Program-made: the position numbers and the translations under genes
Part shown: in pieces, positions 7,126-16,370 of the stretch
Layout of the letters: each line of letters opens with the position of its first letter
Position numbering within the stretch: the first letter of the stretch is position 1
NCBI RefSeq assembly: GCF_000803065.1
Contig: NZ_JSXI01000018.1
Coordinates: 124,001 to 188,000 of the forward strand
Direction: 5' to 3'
From: Sphingomonas sp. ERG5
GTDB lineage: Bacteria > Pseudomonadota > Alphaproteobacteria > Sphingomonadales > Sphingomonadaceae
Length of the DNA stretch: 64,000 nt
The notes under the pieces: generated by a model
The model's database searches: none
What the model was told of the DNA's origin: nothing
Seen by the model: only the letters and a program-made list of their open reading frames with translations

Positions 7126-8418
7126 TCACCGATCGGCCGCAGTTTCCCCGGCAGCGAGATGATAGGAGGTGATCGCGTCGTCCAATATGTCGGACCAGCG
7201 ATAGCCCAAGGCTGCCTTGCGCGCGGCGCGGCCCAACGCAACGCGCGCGTCGTGGTTGAGCATTAATTCCAGGACGGCCTCGGTGATGTCGACCGGGTTC
7301 GGTGTCACGAGCCGTCCCGTTATCCCGTTATCGATCAGCGCGCGCGCACTGCCGACATCCGCGCTGACGATCGCCAGCCCCACCGCCATCGCTTCGAGAT
7401 TGACGTTGCCGAACGCTTCGGTGACGCTGGGGTTGATGAGGATGTCGGCGCTGGCGACTGCCCGGCCAAGGTCGCGCCCCTCCAGATGACCGGCAAAGAC
7501 CGCGTCGCCAAGCCGGTCGCGGAAATGCTGTTCGGCCGGGCCGATGCCGACGACCAGGGGCCGGACCCGATGGCCGCGCTCGCGGAGCTGATCGACCGCA
7601 TCGGCGAAGATATCCAGGCCCTTTTCTCGCACCAGCCGGCCGAAAAAGAGCGGGATCGTCTCTTCGTCGGCGAAGCCGTGCTCTCGGCGCCACGCCAGAT
7701 CGCGCGATGCCGGGGTGAAAGTGTCGGTATCGACACCGCGTCCCCATAAGCGGATCGCGGCGGGCGGGACGCCCATCTCGGCAAGCGCGGCGGCTTCGAA
7801 CTGGTTGGGAGCCAGCACCATGTCGCACCCGCGATAGAAACGCGACAGCAGCGCGGTGGCCGGCCGGCGCAGCAGTCCCAGGCCATAATAAGCGAAATAG
7901 GTGTCGAAGCGGGTATGGAGGCTGGCCACCACCGGCACAGTCATCGCCCGGGCGAAACGGCGCGCTTTCATGTTCAGCACGTCCGGCGCGGAAAGATGCA
8001 CGATATTGGGGGCGAAACGCCGGATGTCGTCGCGGATTCGCGTCGGAAGACCCGTCGCCAGCCGATATTCGGGGCGACCGGGAATCGATACCGACGGGAC
8101 CGGGACAAGGTCGCCGGCCGGGGCGAATGCCGGTTCGGCTGCCGTCGGAGAGTAGACTCGCACGGCAGCGCCGCGATCGAGCAGATGCGCGACGAGCCGG
8201 TTGAGCGCCTTGTTCGCGCCGTCCCGAACACAATTATAGTTTCCGGAGAACAATGCGACACGCAGGCCGTTCGCAGAGACAGCGGCATCGGGTGTGGAGC
8301 GTGTCGCGCCGGGAGCGGCGACCATGTCGAGACGGTCGAACAGCGTCGAACCGGCTGGCCGGTGCCGGGCATAGGCCCGGACGCTCGGTCCGCCGCTGGG
8401 GATTGCGGAGGTTTTCAT
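7126..8418 (-). CDS. GT4-family glycosyltransferase (retaining, GT-B fold)
   Basis: A 430-residue protein. After about 50 loosely conserved residues comes the GT-B N-terminal domain (LRVALFSGNYNCVRDGANKA, with the glycine-rich donor-side loop), HLSAPDVLN and SLHTRFDTYF. The C-terminal domain has LFFGRLVREKGLD, the standard donor-binding strand, and INPSVTEAFGNVNLEAMAVG, the E-x7-E motif of retaining GT4 enzymes. It resembles the SQD2/MgtA-like lipid glycosyltransferases that add a sugar or uronic acid to diacylglycerol. As Sphingomonas makes glycosphingolipids with a uronic acid head group, a lipid acceptor is plausible but unproven. It stands alone on the minus strand. Confidence 0.85.
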   Translation of the reverse strand: MKTSAIPSGGPSVRAYARHRPAGSTLFDRLDMVAAPGATRSTPDAAVSANGLRVALFSGNYNCVRDGANKALNRLVAHLLDRGAAVRVYSPTAAEPAFAPAGDLVPVPSVSIPGRPEYRLATGLPTRIRDDIRRFAPNIVHLSAPDVLNMKARRFARAMTVPVVASLHTRFDTYFAYYGLGLLRRPATALLSRFYRGCDMVLAPNQFEAAALAEMGVPPAAIRLWGRGVDTDTFTPASRDLAWRREHGFADEETIPLFFGRLVREKGLDIFADAVDQLRERGHRVRPLVVGIGPAEQHFRDRLGDAVFAGHLEGRDLGRAVASADILINPSVTEAFGNVNLEAMAVGLAIVSADVGSARALIDNGITGRLVTPNPVDITEAVLELMLNHDARVALGRAARKAALGYRWSDILDDAITSYHLAAGETAADR

Positions 8419-8601
8419 GTCAGCCGTTCTTCACGCGCAACATGGCGGGCAGATTGCGCCGGTGGCGCCATCCGATGGATCGGTCATACGCTTTCACTCG
8501 CCTACATCGCAGCGGACAGGGCCTAAACGCGGGCGTGAGAGCGGCGTTATTATGGATTTTTTATAGTGCTGAGCCCGTCGTCGAGCGAATATGGGGTCGG
8601 A

Positions 8602-9171
8602 TCAGCCGAGGAAATTGCTCAATATATCGGGATGGAATGCCCAGCCGGCAAAGCCGCATATGCCCATGAACAGGCCGAACGCGCCGAACGCCCATGACGC
8701 CGCGATCAGGCCGAAGCTTTCGGTCAGCGCAGCGACGGCAGCGAGCGAGATCGCGGTCGAAAGCAGTGCCTCGCTGGCATCGAATTGATCGTCATGGACG
8801 TTGAGCGCATCATATTGATCGGCAAAGCCCTGCGCCTGCACGGCGAGTTTCGGTGCTTCAGCGCGGTATTTGGCAATCTTCGCATCGGTCTCGGCCAGCG
8901 TGGCCGCCGCCGCGGCCTTGGCGGAGGGCAGCGCGCTGGCCAGGATCGCGATCTCGCTGCGCGCGGTCTCGGCGATATGCGTCTTGGTCTTGGTCGCCTG
9001 ATACTCGCCCCAGCGGTCGACCGAATCGGCCTTGGCCTGCTGCATCGCCTGGACGATGTTGCCATCCTTGATATTGCCCAGCCCCATGGACACCGACAGG
9101 ATCACGACGGTGATCGCGACCCAGCGGTTCAGGCGCTTGTCCTTGGCTTCGGCAGTGACTTCGACTTCCAT
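8602..9171 (-). CDS. DUF4337 membrane protein
   Basis: A 189-residue protein with one N-terminal membrane segment (WVAITVVILSVSMGL), a helical Ala/Lys-rich stretch likely to form a coiled coil (about 50-120), and two closing membrane helices (ISLAAVAALTESFGLIAA and FGAFGLFMGICGFAGWAF). This is the layout of DUF4337, common in Sphingomonadales and of unknown function. The ATG at 9171 is chosen because AGGAG lies six bases upstream; a long in-frame extension before it has no protein-like features. The gene is monocistronic, divergent from the DUF72 gene. Confidence 0.85.
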   Translation of the reverse strand: MEVEVTAEAKDKRLNRWVAITVVILSVSMGLGNIKDGNIVQAMQQAKADSVDRWGEYQATKTKTHIAETARSEIAILASALPSAKAAAAATLAETDAKIAKYRAEAPKLAVQAQGFADQYDALNVHDDQFDASEALLSTAISLAAVAALTESFGLIAASWAFGAFGLFMGICGFAGWAFHPDILSNFLG

Positions 9172-9295
9172 GTCGTGCTCCTTCGGCCCGGAATGTCGGG
9201 CGTCGTCGCGGCAATCGCCAATGAATTCTTCGTCATGAAAGGCGGCGCACCTGTCGATATTTAACCGCGCCGATTTTCGCGCTACGCTACCCGTC

Positions 9296-10102
9296 ATGAC
9301 ACAGGCGAACATCCGGATCGGCATCGGAGGCTGGACCTTCGAGCCATGGCGCGGCACCTTTTTCCCCGAAAAATGGCCGCAGAAACGTGAGCTGGAATAT
9401 GCCGCCGGCAAGATGACCGCGATCGAAGTCAACGGCACCTATTATAGTGGCTTCAAGCCAGCGACGTTCGAGGGCTGGGCGAAGGCCGTGCCCGACGGCT
9501 TCGTCTTCACGCTCAAAGCGTCGCGCTTCTGCACCAACCGCAAGATATTGGCCGAAGCGGGCGAATCGGTCATGCGCTTCGTCGATCAAGGCATCATCGA
9601 ACTGGGCGACAAGCTCGGCCCGATCCTGTGGCAGTTCATGGCGACCAAGAAGTTCGACGCCGACGATTTCAGCGCGTTCCTGAAGCTGTTGCCGGCGCGG
9701 CATGGCGGCATCGCGCTGCGCCACGCGATCCAGGTACGGCATGAAAGCTTCGCGGTGCCCGAATTCGTCGCGCTGGCGCGCGCCGCCGGGGTGGCGATCG
9801 TCTATGCCGATTCGGCGGAATATCCCGCGATCGCCGATGTCACCGGCGATTTCGTCTATGCCCGGCTCGAAAACGCGCAGGAAGAGGCGGTCACCGGTTA
9901 CACCGATGCCGAGCTTGACCGCTGGGCCGATGCCGCGCGTGCCTGGGCGGCGGGGGGACAGCCCGATGGCCTACCCTATGCAGCACCCGAACCGCCAAAG
10001 GCCTCGCCCCGCGACAGCTTCATCTTCTTCATCAACGGCGCGAAGGTCCGTGCGCCGGCCGGCGCGCTGGCGTTGATCGAGCGGGTCGGCCGGCCCGGCT
10101 AG
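9296..10102 (+). CDS. DUF72 (YecE-like) protein
   Basis: A 268-residue protein of the DUF72 family, a TIM-barrel-like fold of unknown function. Diagnostic segments are the opening IRIGIGGWTFEPWRGTFFP, then YAAGKMTAIEVNGTYY, FTLKASRFCTN, LGPILWQF and the late FVYARLENA. Length matches the family (about 240-290). It is well conserved in this order and often stands alone, as here. The ATG follows an AT-poor leader without an obvious Shine-Dalgarno sequence. No biochemical role can be read from context. Confidence 0.88.
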   Translation: MTQANIRIGIGGWTFEPWRGTFFPEKWPQKRELEYAAGKMTAIEVNGTYYSGFKPATFEGWAKAVPDGFVFTLKASRFCTNRKILAEAGESVMRFVDQGIIELGDKLGPILWQFMATKKFDADDFSAFLKLLPARHGGIALRHAIQVRHESFAVPEFVALARAAGVAIVYADSAEYPAIADVTGDFVYARLENAQEEAVTGYTDAELDRWADAARAWAAGGQPDGLPYAAPEPPKASPRDSFIFFINGAKVRAPAGALALIERVGRPG

Positions 10103-10161
10103 AGCTTGTCCATCACTGGCCGGTGCCGCGCCTCAGCGCAGCGGGATTGAGCTCCCGGCCC

Positions 10162-10812
10162 CTAGCGTGCCGGGCTGCCGGGTCCGGTCGGCGGTACGGG
10201 TACGAGTTCGTACAGGTCGAGCAACGCGCCCTTGCCGGCATGGGCAAGCACGAAGCGCCAGCGGAACGGCCCGACGCGTTCGATCACGCCGGCGACATCG
10301 CGCTCGGGATCATGACCATAGGATGGCGCGATCTTTTCGGCGCCATTGCGGAACGTGCCGAGAAACACCTGACGCTTGTTGGTGTCGGCATACACCCAGC
10401 CGCCGGGCAGAATCGTGCCGGTCTGCTTGGTGAAGGACAGGCTCTTGGTGTCGCCCTCCACATAGCAGAAATCCGGCGCGAAGCTGGTGAAGGCGGCGCG
10501 CCCGCCGAAGCGTAGCAAGCGACAGCGATAGGGGCCTGGCGGCAGTGCCGGCAAATCGAGCGCCGCATCGGGTTGAACCAGCGGCCCCTCGGCGGCGAGC
10601 TTGCTCGCCAGGCGTTTCGGCACTGCGGCGCGAGCGGCTGCCCAGCGTGACGGCAGCGCCTCGAGGCGGACAAGATCCTCCGGCGTCGCGACCGATTCCC
10701 AGCCCGAGGGTTGCGCCGATGCCTCGACCACGACGCTCGTATGGTTCCGCGTCGTTGCACAACCAGCGGTCAGCGATCCGAACAGGGCAAGCGTCAACAG
10801 AGCGCGATACAT
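10162..10812 (-). CDS. DUF4893 lipoprotein
   Basis: A 216-residue protein beginning with a lipoprotein signal (MYRALLTLALFGSLTAGC, Cys18). The mature part matches the DUF4893 family pattern: a helical segment rich in R-x-A-L-P-x-R-W, then GPYRCRLLRFGG, FCYVEGD, LSFTKQTGTILPGGWVYAD and RFVLAHAGKGALLDLYELVP at the end. Function unknown; two Cys residues in the core may form a disulfide. It converges with the DUF72 gene. Upstream (10813-11037) is a 225-base gap with two GTTAACAA repeats and no recognisable gene. Confidence 0.8.
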   Translation of the reverse strand: MYRALLTLALFGSLTAGCATTRNHTSVVVEASAQPSGWESVATPEDLVRLEALPSRWAAARAAVPKRLASKLAAEGPLVQPDAALDLPALPPGPYRCRLLRFGGRAAFTSFAPDFCYVEGDTKSLSFTKQTGTILPGGWVYADTNKRQVFLGTFRNGAEKIAPSYGHDPERDVAGVIERVGPFRWRFVLAHAGKGALLDLYELVPVPPTGPGSPAR

Positions 10813-11037
10813 GTCGGCTGGGATCCTTCAGCGGTAAAGTTACAAGACCGCCACAGCGAAGGGTGTCAGCGGGTTAACAATTCGTATGCGGAGATAGTTA
10901 ACAAAAGGTAAACGCTGTTTGATGCGCACGACCAGCCGTTGAAAACGGCGCGCCGAAAGCGACGAACCGAATGGCGAGGTCAAATGGCGGGGTCAAAGGT
11001 CCGTGACGCGCGGGAAAAATCCCCGAGCGTGATGGCG

Positions 11038-11928
11038 TCAGCCCGCCGGGGTGGGATCGGTTTCCGGCAGGTCGGCCGCGCCCGACTGGCCGAGGATTGC
11101 CGCCGCCTCGATCGTATCGAGTGCGCGCCGCGCGCCGATATAGCGCCGGGCGGCGGCGGTCCAGCGCGTCGCCTGGGCGGCACCCGGCATCCGCGCCACT
11201 TCCGCCAGCGCTGCCTCGACCTTGCCCTGCTCGAGCATCTGCTTGGCCCGGGCGAGCCGATCGACCGGCAAAGGCGAGGGGGTGGTAGCCTGATGCAGCA
11301 CCACGAGATTGCCGAGTTCCCGGCGAAAGCTGCTCCACCAGCCCGAGCTGCGCGCGCCGGTCACCAGCTCGGGGGCGATGCCGTCGAGTCCGGCGCGAAG
11401 TTCGGCGATCGTCACCGGCTCGCGGGCGGCTTGCAGGATCGCCGCCACCGCGCGCGGCTGGCCGGGGCCGAAGCGGGCGCGCAAATGCTGTTCAACATAA
11501 CCGAGCGTCAGCCCGCGATCGAGCGCACGGCGCGCGGCAAAGGCGATCATCATGCCCTCCGCGCGTGTCGCATAGCCCGAGGCGGTCTGGGCATCGCTGC
11601 TGACCCGGGCAGTCCGCGCTTCGAGATCGGCGAGCCGCGCGGCAAGATCGGTTTCGCGTGACGACAGCGCATTGAGATCGATTACCGGCGCCGTGGTGGC
11701 AGGCGTGCCGGCGGCGGGCACGACCACGACGGGCAATTGCCCTTTCGGCATCGCGTCGGCGGCGGTCTGCGCGGGGAACCAGCGGCTTTGATAATGCAGC
11801 ACCGCAGCCATCGCGATCAGCCCGCCGACAAACGCCAGCAAGGCAATGATCGCGGCGGGACGCCAGGCGGATTTGGCGGCCGCCGTCATGGGTGCCGGGG
11901 CAATGGGATCGATCGGCATGTCGCTCAT
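11038..11928 (-). CDS. Mitofilin-like inner-membrane protein behind hemD
   Basis: A 296-residue protein with a short cytosolic N-terminus, one membrane helix (AAIIALLAFVGGLIAMAAVLHY), a coiled-coil-prone region (ALSSRETDLAARLADLEARTARV) and a helical C-terminal domain. This is the alphaproteobacterial mitofilin/COG4223 type that commonly follows hemC-hemD, where it replaces the HemX gene of gammaproteobacteria and is linked to shaping the inner membrane. The ATG at 11928 lies 31 bases behind the hemD stop, so it is the third gene of the heme operon. No catalytic motif is visible. Confidence 0.75.
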   Translation of the reverse strand: MSDMPIDPIAPAPMTAAAKSAWRPAAIIALLAFVGGLIAMAAVLHYQSRWFPAQTAADAMPKGQLPVVVVPAAGTPATTAPVIDLNALSSRETDLAARLADLEARTARVSSDAQTASGYATRAEGMMIAFAARRALDRGLTLGYVEQHLRARFGPGQPRAVAAILQAAREPVTIAELRAGLDGIAPELVTGARSSGWWSSFRRELGNLVVLHQATTPSPLPVDRLARAKQMLEQGKVEAALAEVARMPGAAQATRWTAAARRYIGARRALDTIEAAAILGQSGAADLPETDPTPAG

Positions 11929-11959
11929 GTCCGCCTTATCCCTGCGCACGGGGCCCCGG

Positions 11960-12622
11960 TCAATCGGCCAGCAACCGGGCGGCGTCGAGCAAGGCCGCGT
12001 CATCGGGCCTCACCGCAACGGCATGGCCGGCCCAGCCCGAACCCGCCGCCGCCAGGATCGCGCCGCTCAATGCGGCGATCCGGATCACGGCCCGGCCGTC
12101 GATCAGTTCGGCTAGCCGGGAGGCTGCCCGGGCGGAATGGAGCAATGCGACCGAGCCCGCGAGCATGCCGAGAATGTGGGGCGGTACCGCCACGACATCG
12201 CTTTGATAGACAATGATCGTGCTGTGGATTGCCGGGCCGAACACCGACACGCGGTCGCGGCCGCCGAGATGAACGGCCTTCCTGACCCCGTGCGTTTCCG
12301 CCAGCGCCAGCAACGCCGCCATATCGCCGGTGCCGGTCGCCATGACGTCAAGGCCCATCTCCCGCGCGGCCTGCGCCGTCTTTTCTCCGACGGCGAGCAC
12401 CGGGAGGGCGCGCAATGCGACCAATCCCGCGCCCGCATGCCGTACTGCGTTGGCGCTGGTCAGGATCAAGGCGTCATGGGCAGCGAGATCCGGCACCGTC
12501 CAGTCGACCGGCCGCACCTTGAACAGCGGCAAGCGAATAATGTCGAACCCCAGTGCCTCGGCGCGCGCGGCGGTCGCCGCATTGCCTGGTTCGGGCCGCA
12601 GGACCGCGAGCGGCCTGGTCAT
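11960..12622 (-). CDS. hemD: Uroporphyrinogen-III synthase
   Basis: A 220-residue protein with the weakly conserved HemD pattern: opening LAVLRPEPGNAATAARAEALGFD, DALILTSANAVRHAG, LPVLAVGEKTAQAAREMGLD, then ALLHSARAASRLAELI and a C-terminal two-lobe repeat. HemD closes and inverts ring D of hydroxymethylbilane to give uroporphyrinogen III, the step after HemC. Sequence conservation in this family is always low; the assignment gains strength because the ATG overlaps the hemC stop by 4 bp. Cytoplasmic. Confidence 0.9.
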   Translation of the reverse strand: MTRPLAVLRPEPGNAATAARAEALGFDIIRLPLFKVRPVDWTVPDLAAHDALILTSANAVRHAGAGLVALRALPVLAVGEKTAQAAREMGLDVMATGTGDMAALLALAETHGVRKAVHLGGRDRVSVFGPAIHSTIIVYQSDVVAVPPHILGMLAGSVALLHSARAASRLAELIDGRAVIRIAALSGAILAAAGSGWAGHAVAVRPDDAALLDAARLLAD

Positions 12623-13536
12623 GCCGCGAACAGCACCCGCACGGCTGCCGGTGCCCGATCGAGCAAATCACGCGCCAGGCGTTTGGACAGTCCCGTGTCG
12701 GCGACCGGCCCGCTCGCCGCGCCGGTCACATGCTCGCTGCCGTCTTCGGACAGGAGTTCGGCGCGCAGCGTCACCTGATCGCCCGAGATCAGGGCGAGCG
12801 CCGCGACCGGCGAGTGGCAATCGGCATCGAGCGCGGCGAGCAGCGCGCGTTCGACCAGCACGCAGCGATGCGTTTCGTCATGGTCGATCGCCCTGACCAG
12901 CGTGATTGCGCGCCCATCATCGGCACGGGTCTCGATCCCCACCGCGCCTTGCGCCGGGGCCGGCAACATGACGTCAATCGGGATCGCCGTGCCGACATCG
13001 CTGCGCCCGAGCCGGTCGAGCCCGGCGGCGGCGAGCAAGGTCGCATCGACATCGCCCGCTGCCAGCTTGGCCAGGCGGGTATCGACATTGCCGCGGAACA
13101 ACACTGCTTTCAGATCGGGCCGCACGCGCATGATCTGCGCGCTGCGCCGCGGCGAACTGGTCCCGACGCTGCCGCCATGCGGGATATCGGCAAGGCTTGC
13201 CGCGCCGATCAGCCGGTCACGGACATCGGCGCGCGGCAGCATCGCCACGATTGCCAGCGTGTCGGGACGAATCGTCTCGACATCCTTCATCGAATGGACC
13301 GATCCATCGATCTCACCGGCAAGCAGTGCGCGATCGAGCTCCTTGGTCCACAGCGCCTTGCCGCCGATTTCGGCGAGCGCACGATCCTGCACGCGATCGC
13401 CGGTGGTGACGACGGTGACGATCTCGACGTCATCGGGATGCCAGCCATGCGCGTTACACAAGGCATCGCGGACCATATTGGCTTGAGTAAGGGCGAGCGG
13501 CGACCCGCGGGTGCCGAGACGGAAGAGAACGGGCAT
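12619..13536 (-). CDS. hemC: Porphobilinogen deaminase (hydroxymethylbilane synthase)
   Basis: A 305-residue enzyme that joins four porphobilinogens into hydroxymethylbilane. Clear motifs: LFRLGTRGSPLALTQA at the start, GKALWTKELDRALL, the substrate-binding GSVHSMKDVE with key Lys/Asp, GTSSPRRSAQ, LFRGNVDTRLAKL, and the dipyrromethane-cofactor Cys in DADCHSPVAAL near residue 240. Length is normal. It heads the hemC-hemD-mitofilin operon and is divergent from tsaD with 37 bases between starts, an arrangement frequent in Alphaproteobacteria, so the two promoters must be very compact. Confidence 0.97.
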   Translation of the reverse strand: MPVLFRLGTRGSPLALTQANMVRDALCNAHGWHPDDVEIVTVVTTGDRVQDRALAEIGGKALWTKELDRALLAGEIDGSVHSMKDVETIRPDTLAIVAMLPRADVRDRLIGAASLADIPHGGSVGTSSPRRSAQIMRVRPDLKAVLFRGNVDTRLAKLAAGDVDATLLAAAGLDRLGRSDVGTAIPIDVMLPAPAQGAVGIETRADDGRAITLVRAIDHDETHRCVLVERALLAALDADCHSPVAALALISGDQVTLRAELLSEDGSEHVTGAASGPVADTGLSKRLARDLLDRAPAAVRVLFAA

Positions 13537-13573
13537 GGCTTGTGCTAGCGATGGATGCGATTAGAGGAAAGCC

Positions 13574-14608
13574 GTGGCGCTGATCCTCGGCCTTGAATCC
13601 AGTTGTGACGAAACCGCCGCCGCGCTGGTGACGAGCGATCGCGGCATCCTCGCGCATCGTCTTGCCGGGCAGGAAGCCGCGCATCGCCCGTTTGGCGGCG
13701 TCGTGCCTGAAATCGCCGCGCGCGCGCATGTCGAGGCGCTGATGCCGCTGATCGAGGGTGCGCTGAGCGATGCCGGCGTCACGCTGGCCGAGGTTGACGC
13801 CATTGCCGCGACCGCCGGGCCGGGTCTGATCGGTGGCGTCATGGTCGGACTGGTGACGGGCAAGGCGCTGGCGCATGCCGCGGGCAAGCCGCTGGTTGCG
13901 GTCAATCATCTCGAGGGGCATGCGCTCAGTCCGCGCCTGACCGATCCCGATCTCGCCTTTCCCTATCTGCTGTTGCTCGTCTCGGGCGGGCATTGCCAGT
14001 TGCTGCTGGTCGAAGGGGTCGGTGCGTATCGCCGGCTTGCCACGACGATCGACGATGCGGCGGGCGAAGCGTTCGACAAGACCGCCAAGCTGCTTGGCCT
14101 GGGTTTCCCTGGCGGGCCGGCGGTCGAGCGCGCCGCGCTGGCGGGCAATCCCGACGCCGTGCCCTTGCCGCGACCGTTGAAAGGATCGGCCGAGCCGCAT
14201 TTCTCCTTTGCCGGCCTGAAAAGCGCCGTGTCGCGCGCGCGCGACACGGGCGCCTGGAGCGCAGAGGATATCGCTGCCTCGTTCCAGGCCGCCGTGGTCG
14301 ATTGCCTGCTCGATCGCACCATCAGGGCGCTGGGCAAGGCGCATGGCGCCACCGCCCTGGTCGTTGCCGGTGGAGTCGCCGCCAATCAGGCGGTGCGATC
14401 GGCGCTCGAGGGGCTGGCGATCGCCAACGGCCTGCGCTTCGTCGCGCCGCCCTTGTGGTTGTGTACCGACAATGCCGCGATGATCGCCTGGGCGGGGGCG
14501 GAGCGCTTTGCCGCCGGGTTCACCGATCCGCTCGATATCGCCGCACGGCCACGCTGGCCGCTCGACCCGGATGCCGAGGCAGTACGCGGTGCGGGGGTGA
14601 AGGCATGA
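13574..14608 (+). CDS. tsaD: tRNA N6-threonylcarbamoyladenosine transferase
   Basis: A 344-residue Kae1/Qri7/TsaD protein that transfers the threonylcarbamoyl group to A37 of ANN-decoding tRNAs together with TsaB and TsaE. Hallmarks: [17 protein letters not shown] at the start, [14 protein letters not shown], the metal-binding NHLEGH at 111-116, [39 protein letters not shown], and [13 protein letters not shown]. The start is GTG at 13574. It heads tsaD-gpsA-DUF1697, with an ATGA overlap to gpsA. Confidence 0.97.
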   Translation: MALILGLESSCDETAAALVTSDRGILAHRLAGQEAAHRPFGGVVPEIAARAHVEALMPLIEGALSDAGVTLAEVDAIAATAGPGLIGGVMVGLVTGKALAHAAGKPLVAVNHLEGHALSPRLTDPDLAFPYLLLLVSGGHCQLLLVEGVGAYRRLATTIDDAAGEAFDKTAKLLGLGFPGGPAVERAALAGNPDAVPLPRPLKGSAEPHFSFAGLKSAVSRARDTGAWSAEDIAASFQAAVVDCLLDRTIRALGKAHGATALVVAGGVAANQAVRSALEGLAIANGLRFVAPPLWLCTDNAAMIAWAGAERFAAGFTDPLDIAARPRWPLDPDAEAVRGAGVKA

Positions 14609-15579
14609 AGATCGGAGTCATTGGCGGCGGTGCCTGGGGCACCGCGCTGGCACAGGTTGCCGCTCGGGGCGGCGAGTCTGTCCTACTCTGGGCGCGTGAG
14701 CCTGACGTCGTGACGTCAATCAATACGATCCACGAGAATTCGGTATTCCTCACCGGCGTGACCTTGCCCGACACGATCCGCGCGACCGGGACGATCGGTG
14801 ACTTGTCGGGCTGCGACGCACTGCTCGTCGTCGCGCCCGCACAGCATGTTCGTTCTGTGCTGGGCGATATCGATAGCGGGGCGACACCGCTGGTGCTGTG
14901 CGCCAAGGGGATCGAGGCGGGCACGCAATTGCTGGTCGGGCAGGTTGCCGGCCAGGTTCATCCACAGGCGCCGATCGCGGTGCTCTCCGGGCCGACCTTC
15001 GCGCATGAGGTCGCCGCCGGTCAGCCGACCGCTGTGACGCTGGCTTGTGAGAATGATGCGCTTGGTACGGCGCTGGCCGAACGGCTCGCCGGGCCGGCAT
15101 TCCGCACTTATGCCTCGAATGACGTCATCGGCGCGGAGATTGGCGGCGCGGTCAAGAATGTCCTCGCCATTGCCTGTGGTGTGGTCGAGGGCGCGGGGCT
15201 TGGCCAGAATGCCCGCGCCGCGCTGATCGCGCGCGGCTTTGCCGAAATGACTCGCTTCGGCCTGGCGCGTGGTGCGCGCGCTGAGACATTGGCTGGCCTG
15301 TCCGGGCTTGGCGACCTGGTGCTGACCTGTTCCTCAACCAGCTCGCGCAATTTCTCGCTTGGCGTCGGGCTGGGACAGGGGCGCAGCGCGAGCGAGATGC
15401 TCGCCGACCGCCGCACCGTGGCGGAAGGCGCGTTCACCGCGCCGGTGTTGTGTCAGGCGGCCAGCGCGGTCGGCGTGGCGATGCCGGTGGTCGATGCGGT
15501 GTGTGCGCTGCTTGACGGCGCCGATGTTCGCGAGGTGGTCGGCGCGCTGCTTGCCCGACCGTTGACGCGCGAAGCGTGA
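14605..15579 (+). CDS. gpsA: Glycerol-3-phosphate dehydrogenase [NAD(P)+]
   Basis: A 324-residue enzyme reducing dihydroxyacetone phosphate to sn-glycerol 3-phosphate for phospholipid synthesis. It shows the Rossmann loop [13 protein letters not shown] at residues 4-16, [41 protein letters not shown], the catalytic Lys in [27 protein letters not shown] (shown here as the GAVKNV motif), and [14 protein letters not shown]. Its ATG overlaps the tsaD stop, a pairing common in this class. The TGA is immediately reused by the next gene start. Confidence 0.97.
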   Translation: MKIGVIGGGAWGTALAQVAARGGESVLLWAREPDVVTSINTIHENSVFLTGVTLPDTIRATGTIGDLSGCDALLVVAPAQHVRSVLGDIDSGATPLVLCAKGIEAGTQLLVGQVAGQVHPQAPIAVLSGPTFAHEVAAGQPTAVTLACENDALGTALAERLAGPAFRTYASNDVIGAEIGGAVKNVLAIACGVVEGAGLGQNARAALIARGFAEMTRFGLARGARAETLAGLSGLGDLVLTCSSTSSRNFSLGVGLGQGRSASEMLADRRTVAEGAFTAPVLCQAASAVGVAMPVVDAVCALLDGADVREVVGALLARPLTREA

Positions 15580-16115
15580 TGCGCCGGGCGGCATTGCTGC
15601 GCGGGGTCAATCTCGGCGGTCGCAAGCTGCTGATGACTGACCTCAAGGCACTCACCGAAGCGCTCGGCTTCACGCGGGTCGAGACGCTGCTCGCCTCGGG
15701 CAATGTCCTGTTCGACGCGGAGCCGCCGGGATCCGAGATCGAGACGATGCTGGAGGCGGCGCTGGAACAGCATGGTCTGACGACTGACGTCATGGTGCGC
15801 GACCTGACCGAAATCCGCGCAGTGATCGCGGCCAATCCCTTTGTCGACGCGGCGCTCGACCATCCCAGCCATGTGCTGGTCACCTTTCACCGCGATCCCT
15901 TTCCGCCCGACCGGATCGCACGCCTTGCCGAGGTCCATGCCGGCCCCGAACGGCTCCACGCAGTCGGGCGTGAACTCTATACCGACTTCCTTGGCCAGCA
16001 GCAGATGCGGGACTCGAAACTGCTCCAGGGCATGAGCAAGGCGAAATTCCCCAGGATCGCCACCGCGCGCAACTGGAACACGGTGGCAAAGCTCGCCACG
16101 CTGCTTGAGCCATAA
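15579..16115 (+). CDS. DUF1697 family protein
   Basis: A 178-residue protein of the DUF1697 family (ferredoxin-like fold, function unknown). Typical segments are ALLRGVNLGGRKLLMTDLKAL at the front, SGNVLFDA, VMVRDLTEIRAVIAANPF, then QQQMRDSKLL and TARNWNTVAKLATL at the end, where T-x-R-N-W-x-T is the family signature. The ATG overlaps the gpsA stop by one base (TGATG); a GTG three bases earlier is the alternative. It closes the tsaD-gpsA operon and converges with the asmA-like gene across a palindrome-rich gap. Confidence 0.85.
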   Translation: MRRAALLRGVNLGGRKLLMTDLKALTEALGFTRVETLLASGNVLFDAEPPGSEIETMLEAALEQHGLTTDVMVRDLTEIRAVIAANPFVDAALDHPSHVLVTFHRDPFPPDRIARLAEVHAGPERLHAVGRELYTDFLGQQQMRDSKLLQGMSKAKFPRIATARNWNTVAKLATLLEP

Positions 16116-16238
16116 CGGGCGCCGATTCACGAACAGGATCGAATTGAGCAAGGTGCGGGTCGGACGGGACACATGTCTCCTCCCGCTCTTTGAAATCGTT
16201 GACATCACAGATAGTCGCTCATCGTGCGACCATCAAAG

Positions 16239-16319
16239 ACAGGTCCTGCTACGCTGGAAACAGGACCTGTTATCGACCTGTTATTCAATAACAGGTGAGC
16301 GTCAATCAAGTTATTGATT
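16239..16319. repeat. Cluster of overlapping palindromes between convergent genes
   Basis: ACAGGTCCTG (16239-16248) has an exact inverted copy at 16261-16270. The latter lies in its own palindrome AACAGG-A-CCTGTT (16259-16271). GACCTGTTAT occurs twice as a direct repeat (16264-16273 and 16275-16284, 11-bp period). ACCTGTTAT-TCA-ATAACAGGT (16276-16296) is a perfect hairpin, and AATCAA-GTTA-TTGATT (16304-16319) another. The surroundings are clearly more AT-rich than the flanking genes. It may be a bidirectional terminator region, a binding site array or a remnant element; no gene is evident in 16116-16370. Confidence 0.8.
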
Positions 16320-16370
16320 AACAACCAAAATTTTTCACCGGATATCCAACTTAACAGGGGTGAGGGCCGG

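Noticed and set aside
16105..16317. A 70-codon frame through the palindrome cluster
   Set aside because: It overlaps the end of DUF1697, lacks a ribosome site, and its codons are dictated by the repeats.
16239..16319. Possible CRISPR array in the palindrome cluster
   Set aside because: Units are only about 10 bases with 1-12 base spacing, there are no regular spacers, and no cas genes occur in the window.
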